From the NCBI RefSeq assembly GCF_907164915.1, contig NC_061862.1, forward strand, positions 8,791,505 through 8,855,504: 64,000 bases of DNA, read 5' to 3'. The position numbers and the translations under genes were made by a program. The DNA comes from Impatiens glandulifera (Eukaryota; Streptophyta; Magnoliopsida; Ericales; Balsaminaceae). Below the pieces are notes generated by a model. That model ran no database searches and was not told the origin of the DNA. It saw only the letters and a list, made by a program, of their open reading frames with translations. Below, in pieces: positions 24,440 to 35,969 of this stretch. Positions within the stretch are counted from its first letter, which is position 1. Every line of letters begins with the position of its first letter.

Positions 24440-25199
24440 TTTAGGGGAAAAAACCGAAAATAATATTGAAATCTCTCGGTTTTTCTCTTTTTGGAAAAAA
24501 ACGAGAGATATTAGAAAACTCTCGGTTTTTAGCCAAAGAGAAAACCGAGAGTTATATGACAAACCCTCGGTTTTTATCCTAAAGAGGAAAACCGAGAGTT
24601 ATTTACAAAACTTTCGGTTTTCCTCTTCGGGTAAAAACCGAGAGTTTTAATATAACTTTCGGTTTTCTTGAAAAGGAGAAAACCGAGAGTTAGTGGAAAA
24701 CTCTCGGTTTTACCCGAAGAGGAAAACCGAGAGTTATTTACAAAACTTTCGGTTTTAACCGATGAGGAAAACCGAAAGTTTTGTAAATAACTCTCGGTTT
24801 TCCTCTTCGGGTAAAACCGAAAGTTCTTTGCAAAACCCTCGGTTTTTCCACACAGAGAAAAACCGAAAGTTATTTGTAAAAAGAGGAAAACCGAAAGGTC
24901 TTTATAAAACCCTCGGTTTTTCGACAAAAGAGGAAAATCGAAAGGTCTTTTTAAAACCCTCGGTTTTTCCAAAAAGAGAAAAACCGAAAGTTCTTGTAAA
25001 ACCCTCGGTTTTTCCATAAAGAGAAAAACCCGAAAGTTTTCATATAACTCTCGGTTTTTCTCTTTATGGAAGTCCCGAGAGTGTCAATACCGAGGGATGG
25101 CGAGGGTTACTAAAACCTTCGGTAAGGTGTCTTCACCGAAAGTTAAAGGGTCAAAACCGAGAGTTTTAACTCTCGGTTTTGACCCCTTTTTCACCGGTG
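24440..25199. repeat. Element 1 3' subterminal hairpin repeats
   Basis: About 20 alternating CCGAGAGTT/CCGAAAGTT and inverted partners in a 760-bp stretch, in which almost every base belongs to a repeat. The terminal hairpin is 'gtcaaaaccgagagtttt' with its complement, just before the right end. Several long frames on both strands are produced by the repeat and are not genes. Confidence 0.9.
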
Positions 25200-25202
25200 C
25201 GA

Positions 25203-25734
25203 ACTGAGAGTTCTAACACTAAAAGTAAGAAATTTGAAAACTTCACTAGTTCAAAAATGGTGATTTTTGAATTTTTGTTTTTTTTGGCCATTCCTTTTCT
25301 CATTCTTAATCTGTAACAATAAAAAACAAAACAAAATATATAAAATTCTTATTTTAACCATTTAATTGTTTAATTTATTTGTATCATTTTTATGTTTTAT
25401 TTAATTAATTTGTCCAATATATAATTATAAAATTAGGATGTTTATGGTGTGTAATAAGTTAAATTGGTTCAGTTTATATATTTTATTTGTTCCTAAATAT
25501 TCTGTTTATTTGTTAAACATAAAAACATTAATTTTATTTATTATTCTCTAAAAAAATTCTTATACGAAATTATAATGTGAATCAAAATGGTGCAAAGTGA
25601 AGTAACCAATTACGTCATTCAAGAGAGAAAGTGATTAAAAATATTTATAGTTTATTCCTTCTTTTATTTATTGTAACGTGTCTATTCATAAATTCCAAAA
25701 CGGAATGATTTAGTTTTGGTGTATATAATAATAG
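25203..25734. other. Intergenic sequence right of element 1
   Basis: AT-rich; nothing recognised. Confidence 0.5.
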
Positions 25735-27040
25735 TCATCATTTTCGGCTACCTTAAGATCTTGTTTGGAATTATTTTTAATTGAACTTCAATTGAATTCT
25801 ATGGCCTTGTTCGGTTGAAATTATTTAAATAACTCAACCCAATTAAACATTTTTTCACTCCCCCTCTCATCAATCACATCACTCAATTCATTATTTAAAA
25901 TACTAAAATATCCTTTATTTTAAATTACTATTTATTATTTTATTATTATATATCAATACATTTTAAGTAATTTTACCAAAAATATTATAATCTCCTCAAA
26001 ATCATCACCAATCATTATTTCTCTAGGTTATTATAATAACCCCAATCCGAACAAGGCCTATACCATTCACCAGAATAACTCGTGTGAAAATATTATTAAA
26101 TAAGAGCTTGTTCTATAGTGGGTTATTAAGTGTTTTTATTATTATTTTAAATTGCTTGATGATTTATTTGGGCTTAATTAGTTAAATGATTTATATTATT
26201 TTATTTTTTCTTTAAATTTATGAAACTTGCACAATTTTTTTTTTAATTTAACATATTTTAACTAAAATTAGTGACCTATATGCTATAATATTTTAAAATT
26301 TAAATTTTATTAAATTTAATTTAATGATCTGGCCAATAAATTATATCAGCTTTATATTATGTAGATACAATTTTTAATTTATTTTATAAATTTTTAAAAT
26401 TTTCTAATTCAATATTTTATTATTCATATTAAATTTTATTATTATTATTTATTAGTAAAAAACAAACAAGCCTGGTCCATTTTTGGCTAGGTTAATAATA
26501 GAAGTGAGAACTACTAACAGCATTTTTTTTTTGTCTGGTAATAAAAAGAAAAAAAAATTTGACATCAAACTAAAAACAATTAAAAAAAACAAAAAGAAAA
26601 TGTATTAAAATTTATACATAAGTCAGTTTTCAACCTGGCATGGCCCCCACATTAGCAAGCGTTTAAACATGATTTATAAGACATCTGTAACGGGCACCCA
26701 TATTATTGGTTTGGGTGCCCTTTTGTGCTTACTGCAAAAAAAAACTCAAAATGAGTTTTTTTATCTCTCTCTTCCAACCAAACGCATAGACGGTACATCT
26801 GCATTTTGGCCATTCAAAAAAATGGCCTTAGGTTATATATATATAAATTATGGCTCAATTATTGTTGAGAATTAAACTTGGCCGTTTTTATTAAATGAGT
26901 TCTAACTTTAAAATCATGTGTCTTATAGAATTCGAGCTATTAAAATTTTAACAATTTAAGACTTTTTTCAAGTAGACAAAATGTTTATCATATTATTTAT
27001 ATTTCTTTAATTAATTTGTCACGTTTTAATATGAAATAAT
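25735..27040. repeat. Segmental duplication, copy B (partner 6237-7430)
   Basis: Collinear with copy A and interrupted by a MITE at 25803-26058. Since a PGIP gene follows copy A (11259) and a PGIP remnant follows copy B (27577), the duplication may once have included the PGIP locus. Confidence 0.7.
25803..26058. mobile_element. MITE with GGCCTTGTTCGG inverted ends
   Basis: A 256-bp element with terminal inverted repeats GGCCTTGTTCGG / CCGAACAAGGCC, flanked by a TAT duplication (25800-25802 and 26059-26061). The paralogous sequence at 6285-6297 (attctataccactc) has a single TAT and no insert, giving a clean empty site. The 3-bp duplication and terminal sequence fit a Tourist/PIF-Harbinger-type MITE, though TAT is not the usual TWA. 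Confidence 0.9.
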
Positions 27041-27576
27041 ATTTAAAAATGTTTTTAATATTTTTTTAAAATTAGTATTATTTTTGGACTTTGCACGGAC
27101 AATTTTAATTTGTGGAAATTGGTTTAGATAAATAAAAAATGTGTAATCTAAATAAATATTTGAAAAAATTTGAATATAAATAATTTATAAAACTGCTTAA
27201 ATGACTAAAATTGTGATAATTGAAATCTCATATAATAAATCTTACTTTTTTTTATTTAAACTAAAGAAAATAATATTGATAGAGTATTAATGTTGAGAAT
27301 ATAAGTATTGTTTGACCCAAAAAAAACTATAAAATGATTAATATATAATAATAAAATAATATATTTTAAAATAAAATTATTTTAATATTTTAATTAATAA
27401 ATTTAGCAATTTAATTATAAGAAAAAAAAATAATTATTAAAAAAAATCATAATAATTATTAGATTTATCCAAATAAAAAATTAATTATGATAATTAAGAT
27501 TTAAAATAACCCTAAACCGAACAAGATTTTAGTTTTATAAATTGACATATCTCTTTCTTTCTAAACACAATCAACG

Positions 27577-27660
27577 ATGAAAACACTAACTCCACTTATT
27601 CTCATCATCGTCATCCTCCACTGTCTCCAGTCCACTTCTCCTGCTTTTGGGCATTCCTAA
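27577..27660 (+). pseudogene. Truncated PGIP paralogue (signal peptide only)
   Basis: The frame starts MKTLTPLILIIVILHCLQST and stops after 27 codons, matching the start of the intact PGIP (MKTLTVIMSLSLILVLFF). No LRR sequence follows; instead an unrelated direct-repeat pair begins at codon 25. This is a paralogue cut by rearrangement or insertion. Confidence 0.65.
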
Positions 27661-28070
27661 GTCGATGAAAGCTTCAAATGGATCGAATCAACCAAAAGTC
27701 ATTAATGGTTGATTATCAAGTGAATAGACACTCGAGAAGACGATTAAAAAATATTAATGCCTATAAATCCTTTTGAAGAATAAATAATATATCAAATTAT
27801 TTATTTAAATCTGAAAGTTTGAAGCTTTAATGGTGGATTTTTGGTTTTCTTTGATTCGGGGCTTTAAATGTTATCTCTTGCATTCAGAATGGTTCAATGA
27901 GCTATTTTTAGTATTCCTAAATCGGTGGAAGCTTCAAATGGATTGAATCAGCCAAAAGTCATTAATGACTGATTATCAAGTGAATAGACACTCGAGAAAA
28001 CGATGATAAAGTATTAATGCCTATAAATCATTTTGAAGAATAAATAATATATCAAATTAGTTATTTAAAT
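27650..28070. repeat. Direct repeat pair of about 160 bp
   Basis: 27650-27810 and 27911-28070 are about 90% identical (both contain 'gtgaatagacactcgagaa' and 'ttttgaagaataaataatat') and are separated by about 100 bp. The first copy begins inside the truncated PGIP frame. They may be short LTRs of a TRIM-like element or a tandem duplication; they start GTATTCC/GCATTCC rather than TG. Confidence 0.8.
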
Positions 28071-28079
28071 ACCAAACCA

Positions 28080-28934
28080 AATCAATATAACTATTTTAAC
28101 TTATTTTTATATTAATTTATATTTTTTTTACAAATTTTTGAAATAATTTAAAATTAATTTAAAATAAAAAATATAAGACTATTTTATCCTTATATTTATA
28201 TAAATTATTATTTTAATATTTATTTTATAAATATTTATATTATTAATTATATTAAAAATAATAAAAATTAATATATAATTATTATATAAATGTAATTTTA
28301 AAATAAATAATACTATTATAATACTTTAACTTATATAAATAAATCTTATTTGTGTATTATTATAAATATTTATATATTATTATAAATATTTATATATTAG
28401 AAAGACTATCTCGTGGTGGTTGAGGACCAAAGCTAATTTGTTAAATATATATATATATATTATTTTAAAATTTTTAGCCTGGGCTACAACCCATTGCCCA
28501 CAACTTAGCTCCTCGCTTGTATGTGGACTTCTTCATGTATGGAATGTATAACATCAGAAGTAATTATACCTTTTGGGTTTCCAAACAATTTGTTCATTGC
28601 TTCTTCTCCTGTGTTCTTTCTGTGACGTTGTCTTTTCTGCGATCCTCAACATAAAATGATTTAGGGTTCGTAAACTAGAACTAAATAACTTGGTTATCTA
28701 TACAAAATAAAAATAAAAATAAATGTTTTGTATAACTAAAGTTGAAAAACATATTATTTTATTCAAAATTTTTATGTTCATGTATAAATGAAATGAATAA
28801 ATCTAGGGTTTTGAGAAGATTTTTCGTCGGAGTCTCGGAGAGAGTTGAGAGAGAAATGTTTCAGGACAATGAATGCGGAAATTGAATTTAGACATTTTTT
28901 TAAACATAAATTATTATTTTTTATATTAATTTTT
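28080..28934. other. AT-rich intergenic sequence
   Basis: 28450-28690 is less AT-rich and resembles decayed transcribed sequence, but no frame of note can be read on either strand. Confidence 0.4.
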
Positions 28935-29912
28935 GGGCAAATTACCTGGGCGGCCCTCAAACTATCTCAATCGCTCACTTTTGGCCCTCAAATTAATTTT
29001 TGAAACAAATCGCCCCTTCAACTTGTATAAAGGTCACCAATGACCCTTCCGTCAACTTTTTGGTTAAACCTAACGGTTTAAGTTTAAAATATTATTATTT
29101 TATATATTATCTTTAATCTTATATTTTATATTTATATATATAATTATTAAATCGCTTATATATAATATTATATATATATATATTATTAAATTTTATATAA
29201 TTATTAAATCTTTTATATAATAAATAAATAATATATATATTATTTATTTTTATCTATTTATATATTATATATTTAAAAAAATAATTTAAGTGTTAAAAAT
29301 ATTTGAATAGTTAGAAGGTTACAATTACTTTTAATAAATTATTTTTAATATATATAAAACAAAGTTTTAAAATAAATTATATGGATTATCCCTAATCATT
29401 AATTATATATATATATATAAATAAATTTATATAATTTATAGAATATATATTTTAAAAAATAATTTGAAAGATTAAAAATAATTGAAACCTTCTAACTACT
29501 CAAATACTTTTAACACTTAAATTATTTTTTAAAATATATATTATATAAATATTATATATAAATTGGGTAAAGATAATATATATAAATTATATATATAGAT
29601 AAAAATAAATAATATATATATTATTTATTTATTATATAAAAGATTTAATAATTATATAAAATTTAATAATAATATATATATATAATATTATATAAAAGCG
29701 ATTTAATAATTATATAATATAAAATATAAGATTAAAGATAATATATAAAAAAATAATATTTTAAATTTAAACCGTTAAGTTTAACTAAAAAGTTGACGGA
29801 AGGGCCACTGGTGACCTTTATAAAAGTTGAAGAGGCGATTTATTTCAAAAATTAGTTTGAGGCCAAAAGTAAACGATCGAAATAGTTCGAGGGCCGCCCA
29901 AATAATTTGCCC
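28935..29912. mobile_element. MULE-type foldback element with perfect 9-bp TSD
   Basis: Ends GGGCAAATTACCTGGGCGGC and its complement; the two arms pair along nearly the whole 978 bp, so the element is one long imperfect palindrome with its centre near 29420. The flanks 28926-28934 and 29913-29921 are both TTAATTTTT, a perfect 9-bp target duplication, the size made by Mutator-like transposases. No coding capacity, so it is mobilised in trans if at all. Confidence 0.92.
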
Positions 29913-30124
29913 TTAATTTTTTTACTTACACATGACAAGTCACATCAAATTTGTAACCTTAGTTTCTTTCTAACTTCATTGCCCATCTCGGCTCTCGTAA
30001 AAAAAATCTCGGCTCCTACAAATATATTTTTTACTATAAAAAGTACTACTTTTTTTAACCACTCAATTGGGCGTGGTATAGAAAAAGACTGAAAACGTTA
30101 GGGACCACATGCGGTAGACTCATG

Positions 30125-30320
30125 TGGTAAACGTGTGTCATGTTTGAAATAATAGTTTATGAGAAAACAGTACAAATAATTGAGGACATTTTGTTAGGTG
30201 CGGTTTGTTTTGCACTTTTGATAATAATAAATTTATTTAATAATAAAATTGTTGATAATTTAATTTTTAATTTCATAAATCAAAAATAACATTATCAATT
30301 CATAATATTTGTTGGACTAA
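30125..30320 (+). repeat. Dispersed repeat, copy 2
   Basis: Matches the complement of 9775-9980. The upstream phrase 'gggaccacatg...catgtggtaaacg' also recurs at about 32257-32300. Confidence 0.6.
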
Positions 30321-33300
30321 ATGTATGATTATTTATGTTTGTTTTTATAAATATTTATTATCTAAAAACTTGATTAAAATAATGAACTCTTACTCAACAC
30401 TTAATAATCTTATTAATTGTTTTTAAATTTTCAAATTATTAAATTTATTAACTAAAATATCATTTATTTATTTTTATAAATTTTTTTTTTTTTTAAAATT
30501 CAATTAATTATAAACTCAAATAATCTATATTTGTATAAAATTTAATTTTTTTATATAAATACTCATTAGAAACTTCAATAACCTATAGTTAAGTTAAATA
30601 AATGATTATAGGAGAGAATTTGGGTAAAATGTTTTGAGAAGGAATGTGATTTATTGAAAAAATAATAAATTTTCGCTTTCTTCTTTCTTCTCTTCTCTAT
30701 CCTCATCTTTATTCTTTTTCCGATTGGTGATGTTGTGACAGTCAATTCTCCGTTCCTCTCCCAAATTTCCCATATCACTTCTCTTAAATTAATGGATGAC
30801 CTATTTAATAATATTTATTTTGGTGGGTTTGAAACCATCATATTTATAAATTTATGTTTGATAGTCAGTCTTCCTTTAAATACATTGAAAGTTAAGATCA
30901 AACTATGAAATTGATTTTATTTGTTTGTAAAAAAACATTTATTAAATAATATAATAATCCTTAAAATTACTAAAAATAATAATAATAAATTATATATAAA
31001 TTTGTTTAGTCAAAATATATATATTTTCTAAGAATAAAATCATTTTTACTATTATTATTTAGTTTTTAAATATTTATTAAGAAAAATATATGTTTATCCA
31101 CTACTAATTATAATTAAATTAATTTTTTTTAATTTTAACTATGATGGCTTGGTAGATAGTTTTCACTTTTCAATCATCACTAAAGTGATAATCCTAACTA
31201 TTTAACTATTTTAAACCTTATTCATTAATTTTTCATTTGATTTTGATCCATTTGGATTCTATTTAGGCTAACAACAAATTTTATTTTCACTTTTAAATTT
31301 AGGATCATCCATTAACTTTAAATTTATATCAAACAAAAATGCTAGCCGAAAGCCAGCATTAAAAGTCATAAAAGGAGACTTAGAGATAATAATGAGATTC
31401 TTTATAATGATGTCTATACCCTTTTAAATTAATTTTATTATATATACAAAAAAAAATTATAAATTGTGATGAAGGTTAATTAAATTATTTTTATTCATCT
31501 ACTTAAATTACAAAATAAATAATAATAATTTTATTATATTTTGTCTTTGAAAAATATATCATCTAAATCAAATTTACAACAAACTTAACAAATTAATTGT
31601 AATTTTAATGAGTTTGAAGAGGAAAGACTAGAGCTAGTTTGATATTAGGTTTTAAAAGTTTGTTTTAGGATTTTATTATGAGAAATTATTTCTATATAGT
31701 ATAATTATCATTTTAACTGTCAAACTATTAATTTAATTAATTAAAATACTAAACACTCTTACTTTATTTTATAAAATTTAAATAAAAATATATTATAATA
31801 ATTCAACCAATTAAAAATTCAAATAACTATTTTTTATCAATTAACATTAATTCTAAAAAAAAAAATCAAATAATCAATACGAAAACAATTCTTGAAACTT
31901 TTAAAATTAAGAAGATAATTTTATATTTAGTTAGAGTAAATTTAAGAAATTTTAAATGAGAATTATATCGGTAACATTTGATATTTTAAGATTATACACT
32001 TGTAAAAAAAATTAAGAAAGATAAAATAATTAACAAAATTTTTATTTAAGATGGGATATTTTCAACTAACTGAAATGTGAAATTGTAAGATAATTGTGTA
32101 GCTAATATATTTGTAAAAAAATTAAATATTTTATCATTTTAATGCATTATTTTTTAGATCTTTTATGTTATTGTAATTTTTTTAAATATATACATGATTA
32201 TAAAAAAATAAATATGATTTTCCTTTTCAAATAACTGGTAAGAGAAGCTGAACACTATAGGGACCACGTGTTAAGAATCACATGGGTATACAGTAAACAC
32301 GTCTTTTGAGAGAAAATAGTAAATAGTTGAGTAAAAATTGAGTTCAAATCTGGTCAGCACTACCTAAAAAAAATTAATTATTCTATAGTTCTACAAGTCA
32401 AAATTAATAAATAGAGAATAAAAGATTAACCTATGGTGGTACACAAAGGTGGTGCCGTATAAAGATGGTGCAGTGTGAATCACCAAATTTAGAATAATAG
32501 ATTTGAACTCATAATTTTTTTTTTAGTTTAAAATAAATTTTTATTCATTTTTTTTTTAATATATCTACATTTTTATTTATTTTTTAAAAAGTTAAAAAAA
32601 TTAAATTCACATGTGACGAGTCATTATAAAAATAAGAGAAAAATTGTATGTAAAAAAAAATTAAAATATGTATTTCTTTAATTTTCATTTAATGTATTTT
32701 ATATTAACTTTCATATAATGTATTAAAAAAATAATTTTATATTTTGTTATTATTTTTAAAAAACAAATCATGTTTTTAAATTAATTGGTTGTAATCTTCC
32801 TTTAAAACTTACACTTATAATATTATAACATCATGCACATTTACTCTTATATCTTAAACTAAAAAAAATAGATCTCTTTTATTTGTGAGGTTTTCGAGTT
32901 CGTCGGACATGTCTATTTAAATTTGTTGAGTTTATGCTTAATCTAATTTAAAAGAGTATTTAAAACTTATTTATCCAAATAGTTGAGATTTCTAATTTGT
33001 TATTGATTATTTATATATTTGTTTCTACAAATATTGTTTTTTTCAGTTTTACTACACTTATTTCCCTTGTTGAAAATAACAAGATTACATACTGTTAGAA
33101 TGATATTATCAATTTGAATCATTAATGATCATATTTACTTACAATCTAGTTAATTTTAAATTTGTTGGGTATTTTAAAATTGTTGTTGATGTATTTGAAA
33201 TTTTTATTGAGTTACTTTTAAGATAGATTATTTTTAATTTTTTTAATTATTTAAAATGAAATTAAAATTCAATATAAGTGATTTATCTAAGTGATTTTTG

Positions 33301-33474
33301 TAAAATGGAGAAATACAAAAATATTCTCAAAATCAAAACTTATTATTATTTTTAAATAACTAAGTTATTAAAATAACTCATGTATAGACATTAAAACTCA
33401 CTCCAAACTTTATACTTGGTATTTATACTTACAATCTTGTACCATTTTCAAAAACTCTATTGTTTTAATTATAT
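30321..33474. other. AT-rich intergenic region
   Basis: No gene supported on either strand. A C/T-rich stretch at about 30665-30770 lacks a convincing frame. A partial third copy of the 'gggaccac..tg' phrase lies at about 32257-32345. Confidence 0.5.
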
Positions 33475-33850
33475 CACTAATAAAAAAAAGTATTAGTAAA
33501 TGCAAAAGTCGTTACTAAAAGTCTATACAATCGTTACTGATGGCATTTTGTAACGGTATTTATCGCCGTTACCATTCGTTACAGAAACGAGCGTTACTAA
33601 TAATAGAATAATATCAGTAACGACTTTCTAAAACCATTACTGAAACACATATTAGTAACGGTTATACAACCGTTACTGATATTAACATCAGTAAAGACTT
33701 TACCAAAGATAAAATCGTTACTGATATAAGTATTAGTAACGGTTTTTTTATGCTCAATACCGTTACTGATAATAAAATATTAACGTTTTTTTATGCTTAA
33801 TACCATTACTAATAATGCTTAATACCGTTACTAAAAACATAATATTTTTT
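33475..33850 (+). mobile_element. Left CACTA-type end, 'CCGTTACTGAT' family
   Basis: Starts CACTAATAAAAAAAAGTATT and continues as repeated hairpins of ATCAGTAACGG / CCGTTACTGAT. The same repeat unit fills 51300-51583, which ends in TAGTG. The two form a properly oriented pair of CACTA termini around host gene fragments. Flanking triplets (TAT at 33472-33474; AAA at 51584-51586) do not match. Confidence 0.7.
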
Positions 33851-33989
33851 TTAATATTTAATATTTGTACAAATATAAAAATAATAATTATCCAAAAACA
33901 TTGTCAAAAACATTAATATAATTCAAAATGAACCACTTCTTCTTTTCTTCCTTATTAGCTAAACAAACAATCTCATTCAAGAATTTTAT

Positions 33990-34434
33990 GAAATCAGCTT
34001 TTTTGTATCCACAATTAAATATACGAAGAATCATACGAAGAACCCCCAACTCCATAGATCATCATCTTTATGCAGAATCAATGGAGGTCTGTCGCTTATA
34101 AAATCCCTCGTTTGCATTCCTCTTTCTTCTTCCGTAAATATTTGCAACATATCACATATTTTAAGTGTCAATAGGATGATCACTGTCATAATTGGTAAAT
34201 CTGAATATATATTTTTTTAAAGTATTGAGAACTAAACAATGTTTACCAGAATTTACCAGAATGTATGTTATCAAGGTGGTCCATAAGAAAACTTGACATA
34301 CCGGTCAAAGTATGGCAAAGTCTCTATGAATCAAACAAACCAGAATATTATCTAAAAGGAACCTCCGACAACATAAAAAAGGCATCTCATGAGATTCGAT
34401 TTCTACCTGAGGCATTGGTATTGAACTTACCAGC
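33990..34434 (-). pseudogene. APD-type E3 ligase gene fragment, 3' exons
   Basis: Minus strand. After a splice donor (CTG|GTAAGT, ending 34432) an exon near 34322-34270 reads DRYVKFSYGPP*, matching the APD-domain phrase D.WYVKLSYGPRW with the Trp codon now TGA. A second exon (about 34200-33990) reads LPIMTVIILLTLKICDMLQ, the transmembrane segment, then DRPPLILHKDDDLWSWG. There a one-base shift moves the frame to SSYDSSYI*. In APD proteins this precedes the C-terminal RING, which is absent. The fragment stops within about 150 bp of the CACTA-type subterminal repeats. Confidence 0.75.
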
Positions 34435-34437
34435 GCA

Positions 34438-34639
34438 CACTGGTAAAAAAAGGACCTTTACCGACGGTTTTTTCCGAAGGTTTTGTAAACCTCTCCTAAA
34501 TACTCCCGAGAGGAACAAATCCTTCAGGATTAAAAATAGATTCCGAGTGGGGTGTCAAACCTTCGGGTTTATTCATTATTACCGAAAGTTCTACAAAGAA
34601 CTTTCGGTTTTTACCTTCCCAAAAAACCCAAAAAAATTC
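34438..34639 (+). mobile_element. Detached 5' tip of CACTA element 2
   Basis: CACTGGTAAAAAAAGGACC and the next 180 bp match the first 200 bp of element 1 base for base with few changes, in the same orientation. The rest of element 2 lies at 35080-47334 in the opposite orientation. The flank GCA (34435-34437) is the target duplication whose inverted partner TGC lies at 35077-35079. Confidence 0.92.
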
Positions 34640-35079
34640 ATTGTCTTGGAACATTAATCAAGGTGTCCAACGTGATAATAATTTTACTTCCGGTGGCTTC
34701 CTATTTTGACAGTATTATTTTTGTTTCAATAGGAAATGGCATAATCCACCAGAAAATACTGAAGTCTTACATGTATTATATTGTAGTGGGTAATTTGAAC
34801 TCCATTGAAGTGGAGGTAATCAATTTTGAAAGCAAATATTAATCTTGCTTATCCATATAGTTGTGATTTATAGCATTTCCAACATTTCTCCATATATAAA
34901 GGTTCTGAAAACTCGCTAACTATTTTTTAACATACTTTACTGTTGTTTAACATGGATTAGGTTCAACTATATTTTACTTTAGAGGGCATAATGTATAACA
35001 CAACTGATGCATTTTACAAGTGTTCCTTGAGTCGTCGGCTATGTAGTTACAATCTTTTCATCTACGGAACGAATTATGC
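34640..35079 (+). pseudogene. APD-type E3 ligase gene fragment, middle exons (inverted)
   Basis: Plus strand, although the rest of the gene is on the minus strand. Exon pieces: 34640-34662 (LSWNINQ, cut at its 5' side by the inversion breakpoint), 34733-34815 (GNGIIHQKILKSYMYYIVVG ... NLNSIEVE) and 34961-35079 (VQLYFTLEGIMYNTTDAFYK ... CSLSRRLCSYNLFIYGTNYA). Acceptors TTTCAATAG and GGATTAG and donors GTGTCC and GTAATC fit, and phases join. These match the conserved APD domain (YYIAVGNLNSE.VEVQL.F; YNTT.AYYKCSL...C). The last exon is interrupted by element 2 at the TSD. Confidence 0.8.
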
Positions 35080-35775
35080 CACTGGTGAAAAAGGGGTCAA
35101 AACCGAGAGTTAAAACTCTCGGTTTTGACCCTATAACTTTCGTTGAAGACACCTTACCGAAGGTTTTAGTTACTCTCGTCATCCCTCGGTATTGTCTCTC
35201 TCGGGTTTTCCACAAAGAGAAAAACCGAGAGTTATATGAAAACTTTCGGGGTTTTCTCTTTGTGGAAAAACCGAGGGTTTTACAAAGACCTTTCAGGTTT
35301 TTCTCTTTGTGGAATAACCGAGGGTTTTACAAGACCTTTCAGTTTTTCTCTTTGTGGAAAAACCGAGGGTTTTACAAATAACTTTCGGTTTTTCTCTTTG
35401 TGGGAAAACCGAGAGTTTTGACTGAACTTTCGGTTTTCTGTTCGGGTAAAAACCGAGAGTTTTCTAATAACTCTCGGTTTTCTCCTTTTCAAGAAAACCG
35501 AGAGTTTTGTAATAACTCTCGGTTTTCCCACAAAGAGAAAAACCGAAAGTTGTTTGCAAAACCATCGGTTTTTCCACAAAGAGAAAAACTGAAAGTTCAA
35601 TCAAAACTCTCGGTTTTCCTCTTTTGGGTAAAAACTGAGGGTTTGTCATATAACTCTCGGTTTTCTCTTTTGCTAAAAACCGAGAGTTTTCTAAAATCTC
35701 TCGGTTTTTCCACAAAGAGAAAAACTGAGAGATTTCAATATTACTTTCGGTTTTTTCCAGTAAATTTTTAAAAAT
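35080..35775. repeat. Element 2 3' subterminal hairpin repeats
   Basis: Dense CCGAGAGTT/CCGAAAGTT palindromes, equivalent to 24440-25199 in element 1. Frames read through them on both strands are artefacts. Confidence 0.9.
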
Positions 35776-35969
35776 GTGCGGATTATTTTGCTCGCAACCA
35801 AAACCTGTTCAGCCAAACCAATATATTAATGATAAAAGAAATGCAACATACATTAAACGATCACATTAATTGATCATGATTATTACAAAATTCGAAACCA
35901 AACTAATATTCCGAACAATCTGTTTTAAATTCAACCACTAATGAAAACATGTTTTGAATCGAAACAACC

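Larger units (their letters stand above)
14239..25199 (+). mobile_element. Complete CACTA (En/Spm) transposon, element 1
   Basis: The left end CACTAGTAAAAAAAGGACC pairs with the right end, whose complement reads CACCGGTGAAAAAGGGGTC. The element is flanked by a 3-bp target duplication CGA at 14236-14238 and 25200-25202, the duplication size of CACTA elements. The 10,961-bp element contains, in order: a 5' hairpin-rich subterminal region, a small coiled-coil gene, a tandem hairpin array, a GC-rich leader and T/G-rich intron, a TNPD-like transposase gene, a TNPA/Transposase_24-like gene, and a 3' hairpin-rich subterminal region. All three coding units are open, so by sequence it could be autonomous. 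The right terminus reads CACCG rather than CACTG/CACTA, which might weaken excision. Confidence 0.95.

Noticed and set aside
24372..25019. Long open frames on both strands in 24372-25019, and similar ones at 35076-35771 and 45319-45570
   Set aside because: They arise because the hairpin repeats lack stops in some frames; the translations are repeated phrases such as KTESF.N.SRFSS and carry no protein character.
34265..34657. 130-aa plus-strand frame across 34265-34657
   Set aside because: It is an antisense reading of an APD exon joined to the tip of element 2; the real coding strand for the host part is minus.
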